Positions 1 through 7,017 of a DNA stretch of 7,477 bases are shown here, one piece after another. The stretch's first letter is position 1, and each line of letters begins with the position of its first letter. The notes below the pieces were generated by a model, which saw only the letters and a list, made by a program, of their open reading frames with translations, made no database searches and was not told the DNA's origin. This DNA is from Acidobacteriaceae bacterium (lineage in GTDB: Bacteria > Acidobacteriota > Terriglobia > Terriglobales > Acidobacteriaceae). The DNA lies in NCBI GenBank assembly GCA_003132825.1, contig PKYX01000524.1, positions 1,982 to 9,458 of the forward strand, read 5' to 3'. A program made the position numbers and the translations under genes.

Positions 1-1
1 T

Positions 2-874
2 GTGGTGGCCGCAATGATGTTGGGGAGCGCCTCCCATAGCATCGCTCAAGAGGGGATGGCTGCCAAGCCGGCGGAGCTCTGGTATAGCGAGCAATTTACA
101 GTTCACTCGGAGTCTGTGGGACGGGATTTCCTGATTCAGGTCGCCAAACCGGTCAAGCCGCAAACCGGCAAAGTGCAGGTGGTTTACCTCCTCGATGGCA
201 ATAGTCTGTTCGGACAAGTCGCGAACTGGGCGATTGCCTCCGGCTACTACGGTCCAAACGCCGCCTACGTTGTGGGGATTGGTTATCCAGATCAGGACTA
301 CGGCCAATGGCTGGGCCTGCGCGCCCACGATTTTCTCTCCGGCCCGTTGCCGCCCGCTCTGCAGCACTCGCCGGTCGCCGCCTCTATCAAAGGCGCGGCC
401 GACTCCGCCGGCGGCGCCGGCTTCCAGAAATTTTTGCTGCAAGAACTGCGCCCCATCATCGAGCGCCGCTATCCAGTGGACCCGCGGCGATCGATTTTGG
501 CGGGGCATTCCCTTGGTGCGCTGTTTGCCGCACATGTAATGCTGAATGCCGCCGGCGCTTTCAACGAGTATCTCCTCTGCAGCCCATCCATCTGGTTGGA
601 GCCACAGTTGCTGGACAAAGCATCGGCATTTTCCTCCGCACTCCCTGTGAGGGTCTTCGTTGGCTATGGATCGAAAGAGGACCAGCAATTAGCCGAAGGT
701 CAGATGTCGAAAAATGCGCAGGAGCTTACCGCAAGATTGCGCAATCATGCCTCAGGCACCGAAGTGAGTCTCATGACTTTCGAAGGACGGGACCATGGCA
801 CCTCGCTCCCCGATTGCCTTTCTCAAGGTCTGCTAACCCTGTTACCCGTGCCGCCAGCCACAGCGAGTCATTAA
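2..874 (+). CDS. Exported alpha/beta-hydrolase esterase, 5' partial
   Basis: This is a serine hydrolase of the alpha/beta-hydrolase esterase type (Pfam Esterase, the IroE/BesA-like group); such proteins cleave esters, but the substrate here cannot be read. Seen: a nucleophile elbow GHSLG with Ser170 (numbering from the first GTG), the preceding strand and turn RRSILAGHSLGALFAAH, a C-terminal GRDHGTS with His265 as likely catalytic His, and acidic residues in GSKEDQQ (about 224-230) that could supply the acid. An early VVYLLDGNSLF is typical of the family. The first residues, VAAMMLGSASHSIAQ, look like the hydrophobic and cleavage regions of a signal peptide lacking its positive N-terminus, so the true start is probably upstream of the window. 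The mature enzyme would be periplasmic or secreted. It ends normally at TAA 872-874, 246 bases before the transposase. The fold is confident; the substrate is unknown. Confidence 0.82.
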   Translation: MVAAMMLGSASHSIAQEGMAAKPAELWYSEQFTVHSESVGRDFLIQVAKPVKPQTGKVQVVYLLDGNSLFGQVANWAIASGYYGPNAAYVVGIGYPDQDYGQWLGLRAHDFLSGPLPPALQHSPVAASIKGAADSAGGAGFQKFLLQELRPIIERRYPVDPRRSILAGHSLGALFAAHVMLNAAGAFNEYLLCSPSIWLEPQLLDKASAFSSALPVRVFVGYGSKEDQQLAEGQMSKNAQELTARLRNHASGTEVSLMTFEGRDHGTSLPDCLSQGLLTLLPVPPATASH

Positions 875-905
875 ATTTGAGACTTGGGAACGCGAGAGAT
901 CCTCT

Positions 906-925
906 GGCCACCGGGGCAGGTGGCC
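906..925. repeat. Local hairpin competing with the long inverted repeat
   Basis: GGCCACC (906-912) and GGTGGCC (919-925) are perfect complements around a 6-base loop. The second half is also the outer end of the left long-repeat arm, which could instead pair with GGCCACC at 1108-1114. RNA read through from the esterase gene therefore has two mutually exclusive pairings for 919-925. There is no T-tract, so it is not a classical terminator. Confidence 0.4.
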
Positions 926-1114
926 TACCTTTGCGTTCTGTGCAAAGGTGGGAACCCATGCGGCATGCAGCGACCATTTTTCAGCTTCTTGATCGCTTCT
1001 GTCGGAGCGAGTGGCGGGCGCGCATCCGCGGAGTCTAGCCCCCCCGGATCAAGGAGCAGCGCGATGACTGCGTCCTGCCTCCCACCTTTACAAAGAACGT
1101 AAAGGAGGGCCACC
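919..1114. repeat. 35-bp imperfect inverted repeat pair, possibly MITE-like
   Basis: Bases 919-953 and the reverse complement of 1080-1114 match at 30 of 35 positions and enclose 126 bases in which I see no gene. Each arm contains its own hairpin: CCTTTGC / GCAAAGG (928-934 with 942-948) on the left and CCTTTAC / GTAAAGG (1085-1091 with 1099-1105) on the right, each with a 7-base loop. The G-C to A-T change in the stem is matched on both sides, so the local fold is kept. The total of 196 bp fits a small non-autonomous element, or the 5' control region of the adjacent transposase. No clear target duplication is visible outside the arms. Confidence 0.6.
1101..1109 (+). promoter_or_regulatory. 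Strong Shine-Dalgarno of the transposase inside a hairpin
   Basis: AAAGGAGGG lies 11 bases before the GTG start at 1121 and decides that start, because the frame is closed by TAA at 1100-1102. Its first half is part of the stem 1085-1091 / 1099-1105, and the whole motif lies in the right arm of the long inverted repeat. Folding would be expected to limit ribosome access. Confidence 0.6.
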
Positions 1115-1120
1115 ACCGCC

Positions 1121-2290
1121 GTGATACGAGTATCTAGCATTTTCAGCCAGATGTTGCAGTTGTTTTCCCGCCACGAGTTTGAGCAGGCGGTCGCCGAGCA
1201 CCGGGCCGAGCGTCATGCCCGCGGCTTCAGTTGCTGGGGCCAGTTTGTGGCCATGTTGTTCTGTCATCTGGGACGGGCGCAGTCGTTGCGCGAGATTTGC
1301 GGCGGGCTGGCCGCCAGCGAAGGCAAGTTGCGGCACTTGGGATTGCCCGATGCACCCAAGCGCTCCACCCTGGCCTACGCCAACGAGCATCGGCCCTGGC
1401 AGTTGTACCGCGCCGTGTTTTATCAACTGCTGGGCCGTTGCCGCGAAGCCGCCGGCCCGCATGGCTTCCGCTTCAAGAACAAATTGCTGAGTCTGGACGC
1501 CACCCTCATCGAACTCTGCGCCAGCGTTTTCGACTGGGCGCAGTACCGGCGCACCAAGGGCGCGGTGAAGCTGCATCTGCTGCTCGATCATCAAGGGCTG
1601 CTGCCCAGCTTCGCCGTGGTCACCGAAGGCCGCGTGCATGAAAGCCGCGTCGCCCGCACGCTGCGCTTCGATCCCGGCACCATCGTAGTCTTCGACCGGG
1701 GTTACACCGACTACGCCTGGTTCTCCGCGCTCGATGCCGACGGCGTCTACTTCGTCACCCGCATGAAGGACAATGCCGACTACGGCGTGGTGGAACGCCG
1801 TCCCGTGCCCGAGCGTGGCCCCGTGCAGCGCGATGAGATTATCTTCTTGTATAAGCTGGCCCGCAGCGGCGAGCGCGATCTGTTCCTGCGCCGCATCGAG
1901 GTCTGGGACGAAACCCAGCAACGCACCCTGGTCTTCCTCACCAATCATCGCCACTTTGCCGCCTCCACCATCGCCGCCATCTACCGTCAGCGCTGGCAGA
2001 TCGAACTGTTCTTCAAAGCGCTCAAGCAGAACCTGCGCATCAAAACTTTCGTCGGCACCAGCGCCAACGCGCTGCAGATTCAGGTCTGGACCGCGCTCAT
2101 CGCCCTGCTCCTGCTCAAGTATCTGCAACTGCGCGCCCGCTTCGGCTGGAGCCTGTCCAATCTCGCCGCCCTGCTGCGCCAGCAACTGTTCGTCTACCGC
2201 GATCTGTTCTCCTGGATCGATCAGCCTTTTCAACCCCCGCCCCAACTCGACCATATTCCCCAGCAAATCCCGCTTTCCTGGATCTCCTAA
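1121..2290 (+). CDS. IS4-family transposase (DUF4372 + DDE domain), intact
   Basis: This is a cut-and-paste DDE transposase, 389 aa, a usual length for the group. Residues about 5-80 match the N-terminal DUF4372 region (FSQMLQLFSRHEF, then RHARGFSCWGQFVAMLF and SLREICGGLA). The catalytic DDE domain follows: Asp126 in LLSLDATLIELC, Asp192 in IVVFDRGYTDYAWF, and Glu295 within IYRQRWQIELFFKALK, which fits the IS4 YREK spacing exactly (Tyr288, Arg291, Glu295, Lys302). Start is GTG at 1121; an in-frame stop just upstream excludes longer forms and AAAGGAGGG provides the ribosome site. No frameshift or internal stop is seen, so the enzyme may be active. Its GC is high (41 of 60 bases at 1861-1920), clearly above the DUF2235 gene to its right. 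Translation may be damped by hairpins over the ribosome-binding site. Confidence 0.95.
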   Translation: MIRVSSIFSQMLQLFSRHEFEQAVAEHRAERHARGFSCWGQFVAMLFCHLGRAQSLREICGGLAASEGKLRHLGLPDAPKRSTLAYANEHRPWQLYRAVFYQLLGRCREAAGPHGFRFKNKLLSLDATLIELCASVFDWAQYRRTKGAVKLHLLLDHQGLLPSFAVVTEGRVHESRVARTLRFDPGTIVVFDRGYTDYAWFSALDADGVYFVTRMKDNADYGVVERRPVPERGPVQRDEIIFLYKLARSGERDLFLRRIEVWDETQQRTLVFLTNHRHFAASTIAAIYRQRWQIELFFKALKQNLRIKTFVGTSANALQIQVWTALIALLLLKYLQLRARFGWSLSNLAALLRQQLFVYRDLFSWIDQPFQPPPQLDHIPQQIPLSWIS

Positions 2291-2302
2291 CTTGGACAGC
2301 AG
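2287..2302 (+). repeat. Copy 1 of CTAAYTTGGACAGCAG
   Basis: This 16-base motif overlaps the transposase stop codon (TAA 2288-2290) and recurs 95 bases downstream with one C/T difference. Its place at the 3' edge of the transposase suggests an insertion-sequence end or internal transposase-binding repeat. Confidence 0.6.
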
Positions 2303-2307
2303 AATGG

Positions 2308-2332
2308 CAACCTCAACCCCCAACCCCTAACC
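2308..2332 (-). other. G-rich tract, possible two-layer G-quadruplex
   Basis: The minus strand carries four G runs (GG, GGGG, GGGGG, GG) separated by 3- to 4-base or shorter T-rich loops. On the plus strand it reads as a CAACCC-like low-complexity tract. It lies between the two 16-base repeats. A two-tetrad quadruplex is possible; a function is not shown. Confidence 0.3.
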
Positions 2333-2381
2333 GAGACCACAAAATGCCCCAATTTCCACCACTTCCGCCCCTCGACTCCGG

Positions 2382-2397
2382 CTAATTTGGACAGCAG
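2382..2397 (+). repeat. Copy 2 of CTAAYTTGGACAGCAG
   Basis: This matches 2287-2302 at 15 of 16 positions in the same orientation. It is the outermost copy and so the better candidate for the right terminus of the IS4-family element, though the matching left end was not found. Confidence 0.55.
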
Positions 2398-2476
2398 TGG
2401 GCTCGAATCGAAAGGCCGAGCGCGGATTGCTTCTGCGGACGCCCGGTTTCGATACAACTGCTCTGGGTTTGTACAG

Positions 2477-2498
2477 GCGCCTTGTCAAAGGCGCTTTT
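2477..2498 (+). terminator. Rho-independent terminator, rightward
   Basis: GCGCCTT (2477-2483) and AAGGCGC (2488-2494) form a perfect 7-bp stem with the 4-base loop GTCA, followed by TTTTCTCTTTC. Read rightward it would end transcripts leaving the transposase region before they run antisense into the DUF2235 gene. On the minus strand the hairpin is not followed by a T-tract, so it is a poor terminator for the converging DUF2235 gene. Confidence 0.6.
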
Positions 2499-2527
2499 CT
2501 CTTTCGCAAAATCATTTTGCTTCACCA

Positions 2528-3685
2528 CTACAGATCCACGTGCGCCGGCTCTGCGACCGCTCCAGTAGTCACTCGAATCGCATCTCCAGGCACCCGGGCG
2601 CTGTACCCGCCGGAACGCTGGTATGCCGACTCGTGCACCAACGAATTCGGTGGAATGGTCCTTCGTCGCCACAAGTTCATGCGATGACCCCATTTTCCGG
2701 TTGTCCAGTCAAAGTATCGCCTAATTGCAAACTCCGCGAAATTCCAAGCGCCTTTGAGGGATTCGTGAGCGAGTCCGTTAGGATCGGGAGGAGAGTACTT
2801 ACTGCCCACCGTCTTTCCCAAGACTTCATCCCTGCGAGCCCGATCGACCAGCAAACCATTTGCCTCGCCCTCTTCGAGCATCCACTTGAGGGCGATCTTC
2901 GCTAATCCACTCTCGGCCTCGGGATAGCCTCCGCCGACATCGCAATGAACGCCAGGAAACCACACCTGCTTCAGGTCTTTGGGTCCGTGCTGGCGCTCGG
3001 AATCAGCGCCCAGACGCCACAGATTGTTGCGAAAGAATGCACGATGCTCGTCGATTGAAACCGCATGTCGGCCGATTTGGATGTCGGGATTATCTGCGGA
3101 ATAAGGAAGTCGCAACGGATTTTCTATCCACCCCACGGAACTCACCGTGTCCCACAGACCCACAAACCACGGTTTGCACGAGGTGCGAGACATCGTCTCG
3201 CAAAATCCGCGCGCCAGGTCGAAATATTGCTTGGTAGCCTCTTGCTGCTTAGCATCTCCTTTTTCTGCACGGTCGATCCCCATCATCATGCGGATGGCGT
3301 ACGGTACTAAGGGTTCGTTTCCCTTGCGAATCAGCCCGTACATGTGCAACAGTGAGCACACCGCCCTGACCGTATAAGCTCCTCTGCTGAAACCAAACAG
3401 AAACAGCTTATCGCCCTCCTCGTAGTTGTCCATCAGAAATGAGTAGGCATCCCTTATGTCATTGGAGAGCCCATATCCGAACGCCTTACCGAGCAACTTA
3501 GTGACTTGGCGGGAAAATGTGGTTAGCGCGCCAGCGGGCTCGGTGGTCCCGAGCCCCGGATGATAGAAGGTTAATTGTTTGGCCTGATCTTGATTCAGAA
3601 CATAATAGAGCTTCACTACGTTGGTATTGTCTTGAGCGAATTCGTTGGCAGTACCGTCACAGCAGATTACTATGTTTCTTTGCAT
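2528..3685 (-). CDS. DUF2235 alpha/beta hydrolase (Tle1-like)
   Basis: This 385-aa protein belongs to DUF2235, a predicted lipase-type alpha/beta-hydrolase family that includes the type VI secretion phospholipase Tle1. Seen in order: N-terminal NIVICCDGTANE (4-15), a hallmark of the family; nucleophile elbow LFLFGFSRGAY with Ser100; FVGLWDTVSSVG with Asp179; VWFPGVHCDVGGGYPE with His247 and Asp249; and a C-terminal SLVHES (His351), where the family often has a conserved His. Ser100, Asp179 and a later His are the likely triad. No signal peptide or membrane segment is visible. Start ATG 3683-3685 is chosen because the CDGT motif follows at once; the upstream GAAAGAAG is only a weak ribosome site. 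No VgrG, PAAR or immunity-like gene lies in the window, so an effector role is not supported. GC is low here (28 of 60 bases at 3421-3480), which may indicate transfer. Confidence 0.88.
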   Translation of the reverse strand: MQRNIVICCDGTANEFAQDNTNVVKLYYVLNQDQAKQLTFYHPGLGTTEPAGALTTFSRQVTKLLGKAFGYGLSNDIRDAYSFLMDNYEEGDKLFLFGFSRGAYTVRAVCSLLHMYGLIRKGNEPLVPYAIRMMMGIDRAEKGDAKQQEATKQYFDLARGFCETMSRTSCKPWFVGLWDTVSSVGWIENPLRLPYSADNPDIQIGRHAVSIDEHRAFFRNNLWRLGADSERQHGPKDLKQVWFPGVHCDVGGGYPEAESGLAKIALKWMLEEGEANGLLVDRARRDEVLGKTVGSKYSPPDPNGLAHESLKGAWNFAEFAIRRYFDWTTGKWGHRMNLWRRRTIPPNSLVHESAYQRSGGYSARVPGDAIRVTTGAVAEPAHVDL

Positions 3686-3794
3686 CTTCTTTCACCGCCG
3701 CGAGAAGCCACAAAACGGTATCCGTTATCGGCTGCGATTTCAACCCCAGGCCAGGGAGCCTGCAAAATGGCTGGCAGGTTGATGTTGTATGCAG

Positions 3795-3869
3795 TCACAA
3801 TCCAGCTTGTTTCAGGTCCGGGAGTTGGATTTTGTATGGTCCGAGTTTTGTGCCCAGGATCAGTGCCAT
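3795..3869 (-). pseudogene. Relic of a Ser/Thr protein kinase N-terminus
   Basis: Reading leftward from ATG 3867-3869, the frame encodes 24 residues, beginning MALILGTKLGPYKIQLP and then diverging to DLKQAGL before TGA at 3795-3797. The first 17 residues closely resemble the opening of many Acidobacteriota PknB-like kinases, which continue with a glycine-rich loop GAGGMGEVY; that loop and everything beyond are missing. GGAG sits just 3 bases before the ATG. The simplest reading is a kinase gene deleted from about codon 18 onward, in the gap between the GH94-like and DUF2235 genes. A chance match of this length to a family opening is unlikely but not excluded. It has no kinase activity as it stands. 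Confidence 0.6.
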
Positions 3870-3930
3870 TTACTCCGGCGGAAAACAACGATGCGGACCA
3901 GCCATGAAGGGGGGCGCTGCGTGCTCAAGA

Positions 3931-6729
3931 TCAGCGAAGAGCCCAGCGCAACGGTTCGTGCAACGCGCTTGATCCCGTCAGCACGATTGCCCCGTCTGCC
4001 AGCCTCTTCACCGGCGATTGGGTCCCATTCACTTCGACCTGCAGAACGGTTTTGGCCTCATGTTCAGGCAACGTGATCCTCAAAGTCCATGTCCCAGGGC
4101 GCGAGGGTGCATACCACCCCTCATATTGTCCCGCCGATGACTTCGATACACCGATCAGGGGTGAATCCAGCCGGAAAGACTCCACTGGCAACTTCGGCTT
4201 AAGGTTGACCCCGGCTTCTGTGAATTCAATTCCCAGGAGCTTTGTAGCGGAATACAAAAAGCACGCATGAGAGTGCAGGTTCAACACCGGGAAATCTGTG
4301 CCGTGGAAGAACTGCTGGTTGGCCGCCTCTCCAGGCTGTTGGTTGAGCGGAGAGTTATACGAATCGTTACCGCTCCAGACGCCGTACCAGATGTCCGGAT
4401 ACACTTCAGCGTGTCGCGCAAATGAGTTCTTCTTCCATTCCTCCCATGCCATGGCCGGATCAATACCCACTAGCGCCCAGACGAGTGTCTGATTCAGCGA
4501 CGGCCATATGGCGCCGCGCTCCAAGGTTCCGATATTCACCGCATCGCCTGTCTTCATCTCCGGGCCATCGCTCATCTGGGTAGCTCCGAGAGGGCCGTGG
4601 CGCAGCAGGTCATTCATGTTCCGCACCAGTTCGCGACTCTGCTCGGGAGAGGTCGCGCCCGCAAGGATGGCCCAAGGTTGAGGTTCGATCCACAGGGTCG
4701 TCTCTCCGAACCAGCCCAGCCTAGGTCCTAGCCAGGCGCGCTTGAACCATTTGCCGTTCCATTGCGCGCGTGTGGCCTCACGATCTCGTTGGCCGCGTTC
4801 GCTCACCTGCTCGTGCAGCCCGGAACGATCCCCGCCATAGCGGAGCATGCGGGCATACTCATCAAAGACCCACGCAGACATCGCGGAATTCAGCACGCTC
4901 TCTCCCTGTTCGGCGCATTCCTTGAACGCCGATTGCGCCCAGGTTAAGAGCAGCCCATCGTTCCAGTCGTCGACCAGCATGCGCACGACACCGTGCTGTC
5001 CAACTCCGACATCATCGACCTGGTGCCGATAGCAGCGCTCCAGCAGATTGCGAACGGTCTCCGCCCGTCCATCCGTAGCGGAAAAGCGTGCGGGAATCTT
5101 CTCATTCAGAAAATCCAGGTCGCGGGTCGCCAGCACGTACTCGCTGGCAGTCCACAGAAGCCAGAGTGGCAGATCGCTGGCCTTGTCCGAGATGATGGGC
5201 GCCACCACACCGTGGCCCACGATGCCATACGGAATGGACCCATCATCACGCACTTCCTTCAGCGTGTAGCGAAGAATGCTCCTGACAATCTCCGGATCGC
5301 TGAAGACAAACGGCAAACTATGTTGCAGCGGATCCCGCGCCGCGCCCTGAAAGCCCATCGTGTATTGATAGAAGCCATTCTGATTGAGAATATGTTCGCC
5401 AAAAAACTCGTCGAATGTCTGGCTGCTCCTGAGGTAGTAGTGATTCCAGGTCGCCTCGCGTTTAATCCACGGTTCGGCAGGCACGTCAAACCGCATCCCA
5501 CGTCGCTTCCACTCAGCGCTCGACTGTTGCAACACCGACGCCGTCGATGTCTGATACCGCGCAATCAACTCATCAAGTTTGAATCCCTCCGGCAGGTACC
5601 CGTACAGGAAACTGAGAGTGCGCTTTTCCTTCGGGACCATTTCGAGGCTCCGCTCGAGGAGAAAGCCCGTGTGCGCTCCGCTGTCTGCCAGGCTGCCATT
5701 TAGCATGTTCTGCAACCCGCTCGGATGGGCCGGGCCACTCCGGCCAAAAAATGAAGCTGCGTCGCGACTGAATCCGCTGGCCGGCGCATCCAGTGAAACC
5801 AGAAATGTGGTGGGAAGAACATAACTATCGAAGTCGGTCCCGGCCCTTAAATCCTGGATGGCGGTGATAAATCCATCGGGCCTAGCCTGCAGCATGGTCT
5901 TCGTACGTTGCCATGCGGCCTCGTCTTCCGCGGATCTTCCTTGAAAATGCTTGGAATCTATGAGCCCCCTCATTCCATCGGCTGGAGAAATCTCGTGTCT
6001 GAACCGACGGCCTAGATCGCGGCGCAGTTCCGTTGCGGTGCCGATCCCGCTCATCGCTTCGATGTACGCCCGAAATGAGAGTTGGAATGGTTGACAGCCC
6101 CAATACTCCACCCAGCGTACCGTGGCGGCCACATCCTGGCGATTCGTCACAGTCACCTGCGAAAGCAGAACCGGATCATCGCCAAAAGGTGCGGAGATCA
6201 CCTGGTCGACGGAGTAACGCTGTCCGGCAACCCGCTTTCGGTAATAGCCAACGCCAAAGATACGCTCGAACGCTGCGCTCGTTCCGTCGTGATACGTGCT
6301 GAGCGTCTCGTGCCCGTCCGTCAGGTAGCCGAGTCCGCCTCCAAACTGGCTCGTCTCCGGATCGACATCATTCAGAATCTTCGGGCATCCCTCATCCTGG
6401 CGAACTCGCAGATGTCCATAGTTCGAGGCAAGCGCGGTGATCCGATCGTTTCCCACCTGGTGCACGTGTTCGGTCGAAGCCAAGATTCCGGGCTGCACGG
6501 GGGTAGTTGCACGCGGATCAGTGGTCTGGTTGCAGGTGTACTGAAACGCGGGCAGCCCGAATTCGTCTTCTATCCATTTGCCGAAATTGCTGGAGCCATA
6601 GGCCGCTGCATTCGGATTGTTCTGGGGTTCGTGCTCTGTCGGCCCGGTTGCATTTCGAGGTGCCTCAAATTTACCGGCGAGAGTCACTCCCACGGTGCTC
6701 CAAATAAACTGCCTGCGCGTCGGTTTCAT
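3931..6729 (-). CDS. Tat-exported GH94-like glycoside phosphorylase/hydrolase
   Basis: This 932-aa enzyme has the architecture of GH94-type proteins (an N-terminal beta-sandwich, an (alpha/alpha)6 barrel, then a beta-rich tail). Seen: GGGLGYLTDGHETLSTYHDG (130-149) in the N-terminal substrate-lid region; DDWNDG (587-592), whose DWND core carries the catalytic acid Asp in GH94; GESVLNSAMSAW (609-620); and LWIEPQPWAILAG (679-691), close to the GH94 EPQ.WA motif. GH94 enzymes phosphorolyse beta-glucosides such as cellobiose, chitobiose or laminaribiose; the substrate here is unreadable. The N-terminus TRRQFIWSTVGVTLAG (4-19) is a twin-arginine signal, fixing ATG 6727-6729 and implying folded export to the periplasm. 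AGAAGG lies 11 bases upstream. The C-terminal phosphate-site motifs of cytosolic family members are not evident (LNLHSHACFLY at 816-826 instead), so a true hydrolase is possible. Family fold confident, chemistry uncertain. Confidence 0.82.
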   Translation of the reverse strand: MKPTRRQFIWSTVGVTLAGKFEAPRNATGPTEHEPQNNPNAAAYGSSNFGKWIEDEFGLPAFQYTCNQTTDPRATTPVQPGILASTEHVHQVGNDRITALASNYGHLRVRQDEGCPKILNDVDPETSQFGGGLGYLTDGHETLSTYHDGTSAAFERIFGVGYYRKRVAGQRYSVDQVISAPFGDDPVLLSQVTVTNRQDVAATVRWVEYWGCQPFQLSFRAYIEAMSGIGTATELRRDLGRRFRHEISPADGMRGLIDSKHFQGRSAEDEAAWQRTKTMLQARPDGFITAIQDLRAGTDFDSYVLPTTFLVSLDAPASGFSRDAASFFGRSGPAHPSGLQNMLNGSLADSGAHTGFLLERSLEMVPKEKRTLSFLYGYLPEGFKLDELIARYQTSTASVLQQSSAEWKRRGMRFDVPAEPWIKREATWNHYYLRSSQTFDEFFGEHILNQNGFYQYTMGFQGAARDPLQHSLPFVFSDPEIVRSILRYTLKEVRDDGSIPYGIVGHGVVAPIISDKASDLPLWLLWTASEYVLATRDLDFLNEKIPARFSATDGRAETVRNLLERCYRHQVDDVGVGQHGVVRMLVDDWNDGLLLTWAQSAFKECAEQGESVLNSAMSAWVFDEYARMLRYGGDRSGLHEQVSERGQRDREATRAQWNGKWFKRAWLGPRLGWFGETTLWIEPQPWAILAGATSPEQSRELVRNMNDLLRHGPLGATQMSDGPEMKTGDAVNIGTLERGAIWPSLNQTLVWALVGIDPAMAWEEWKKNSFARHAEVYPDIWYGVWSGNDSYNSPLNQQPGEAANQQFFHGTDFPVLNLHSHACFLYSATKLLGIEFTEAGVNLKPKLPVESFRLDSPLIGVSKSSAGQYEGWYAPSRPGTWTLRITLPEHEAKTVLQVEVNGTQSPVKRLADGAIVLTGSSALHEPLRWALR

Positions 6730-6821
6730 TTGCCAGCCCGCCTTCTGCGTCCATTGGCCGTCAAGCGATTGTAAGCGACAGAGACCAGACCCCGCGCAGC
6801 AAAGGACTCGCTGCTCGGCTC

Positions 6822-6849
6822 ACTATACCCAGGATAAAGGCGCTGCGAA
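6822..6849 (-). promoter_or_regulatory. Candidate sigma-70 promoter of the GH94-like gene
   Basis: On the minus strand TTCGCA (6844-6849, 4 of 6 to consensus) and TATAGT (6822-6827, 5 of 6) are 16 bases apart, about 90 bases before the GH94-like start. Predicted by eye only. Confidence 0.35.
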
Positions 6850-7017
6850 CACAACTTCACCATAGAGGGGTTCTGTCCGGATTACGCGCAACTCGTCCAT
6901 AGTCCGGTAGGGGAGGGGTTACCGACGATTGGAGAATGATTGTCTTTCTTGCGAACTGCAACGCCATGCGAAAACAGGCGCTCTGGGCTTGCCACGCTCG
7001 GTCAGAGCTACTGTTCG

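Larger units (their letters stand above)
1080..2400 (+). mobile_element. IS4-family insertion sequence (ends not resolved)
   Basis: The element is recognised from its intact IS4-type transposase. The right side is marked by the motif CTAAYTTGGACAGCAG, found once across the stop codon (2287-2302) and again at 2382-2397; either could be part of the right end. I could not find its reverse complement on the left, so the left boundary given is only the start of the folded arm before the gene. No target-site duplication was identified. Confidence 0.5.

Noticed and set aside
919..953. The left hairpin as a terminator for the esterase gene
   Set aside because: The stem is good but no T-tract follows it (GGTGGGAACCC instead).
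307..1038. A 243-codon plus-strand frame overlapping the esterase
   Set aside because: The product is arginine-rich and unlike any family; it overlaps the well-supported esterase frame.
1088..2323. A 411-codon open frame on the minus strand covering the whole transposase gene
   Set aside because: It mirrors the high-GC transposase reading frame, its product is low-complexity (rich in G, A, Q, E) with no recognisable motif, and the plus-strand gene has a full catalytic signature.
3670..3888. A 72-aa minus-strand frame (TTG start) overlapping the DUF2235 start by 16 bases
   Set aside because: It has no recognised domain, a weak start, and overlaps the kinase relic in another frame; it could be part of a decayed gene but I cannot support it as real.
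4993..5703. A 236-codon plus-strand frame antisense to the GH94-like gene
   Set aside because: It lies wholly inside the GH94-like gene and shows no family motif; a shadow of codon bias.
6082..6774. A 230-codon plus-strand frame antisense to the GH94-like N-terminus
   Set aside because: It runs opposite the Tat signal and N-terminal domain of a confident gene and has no motif of its own.
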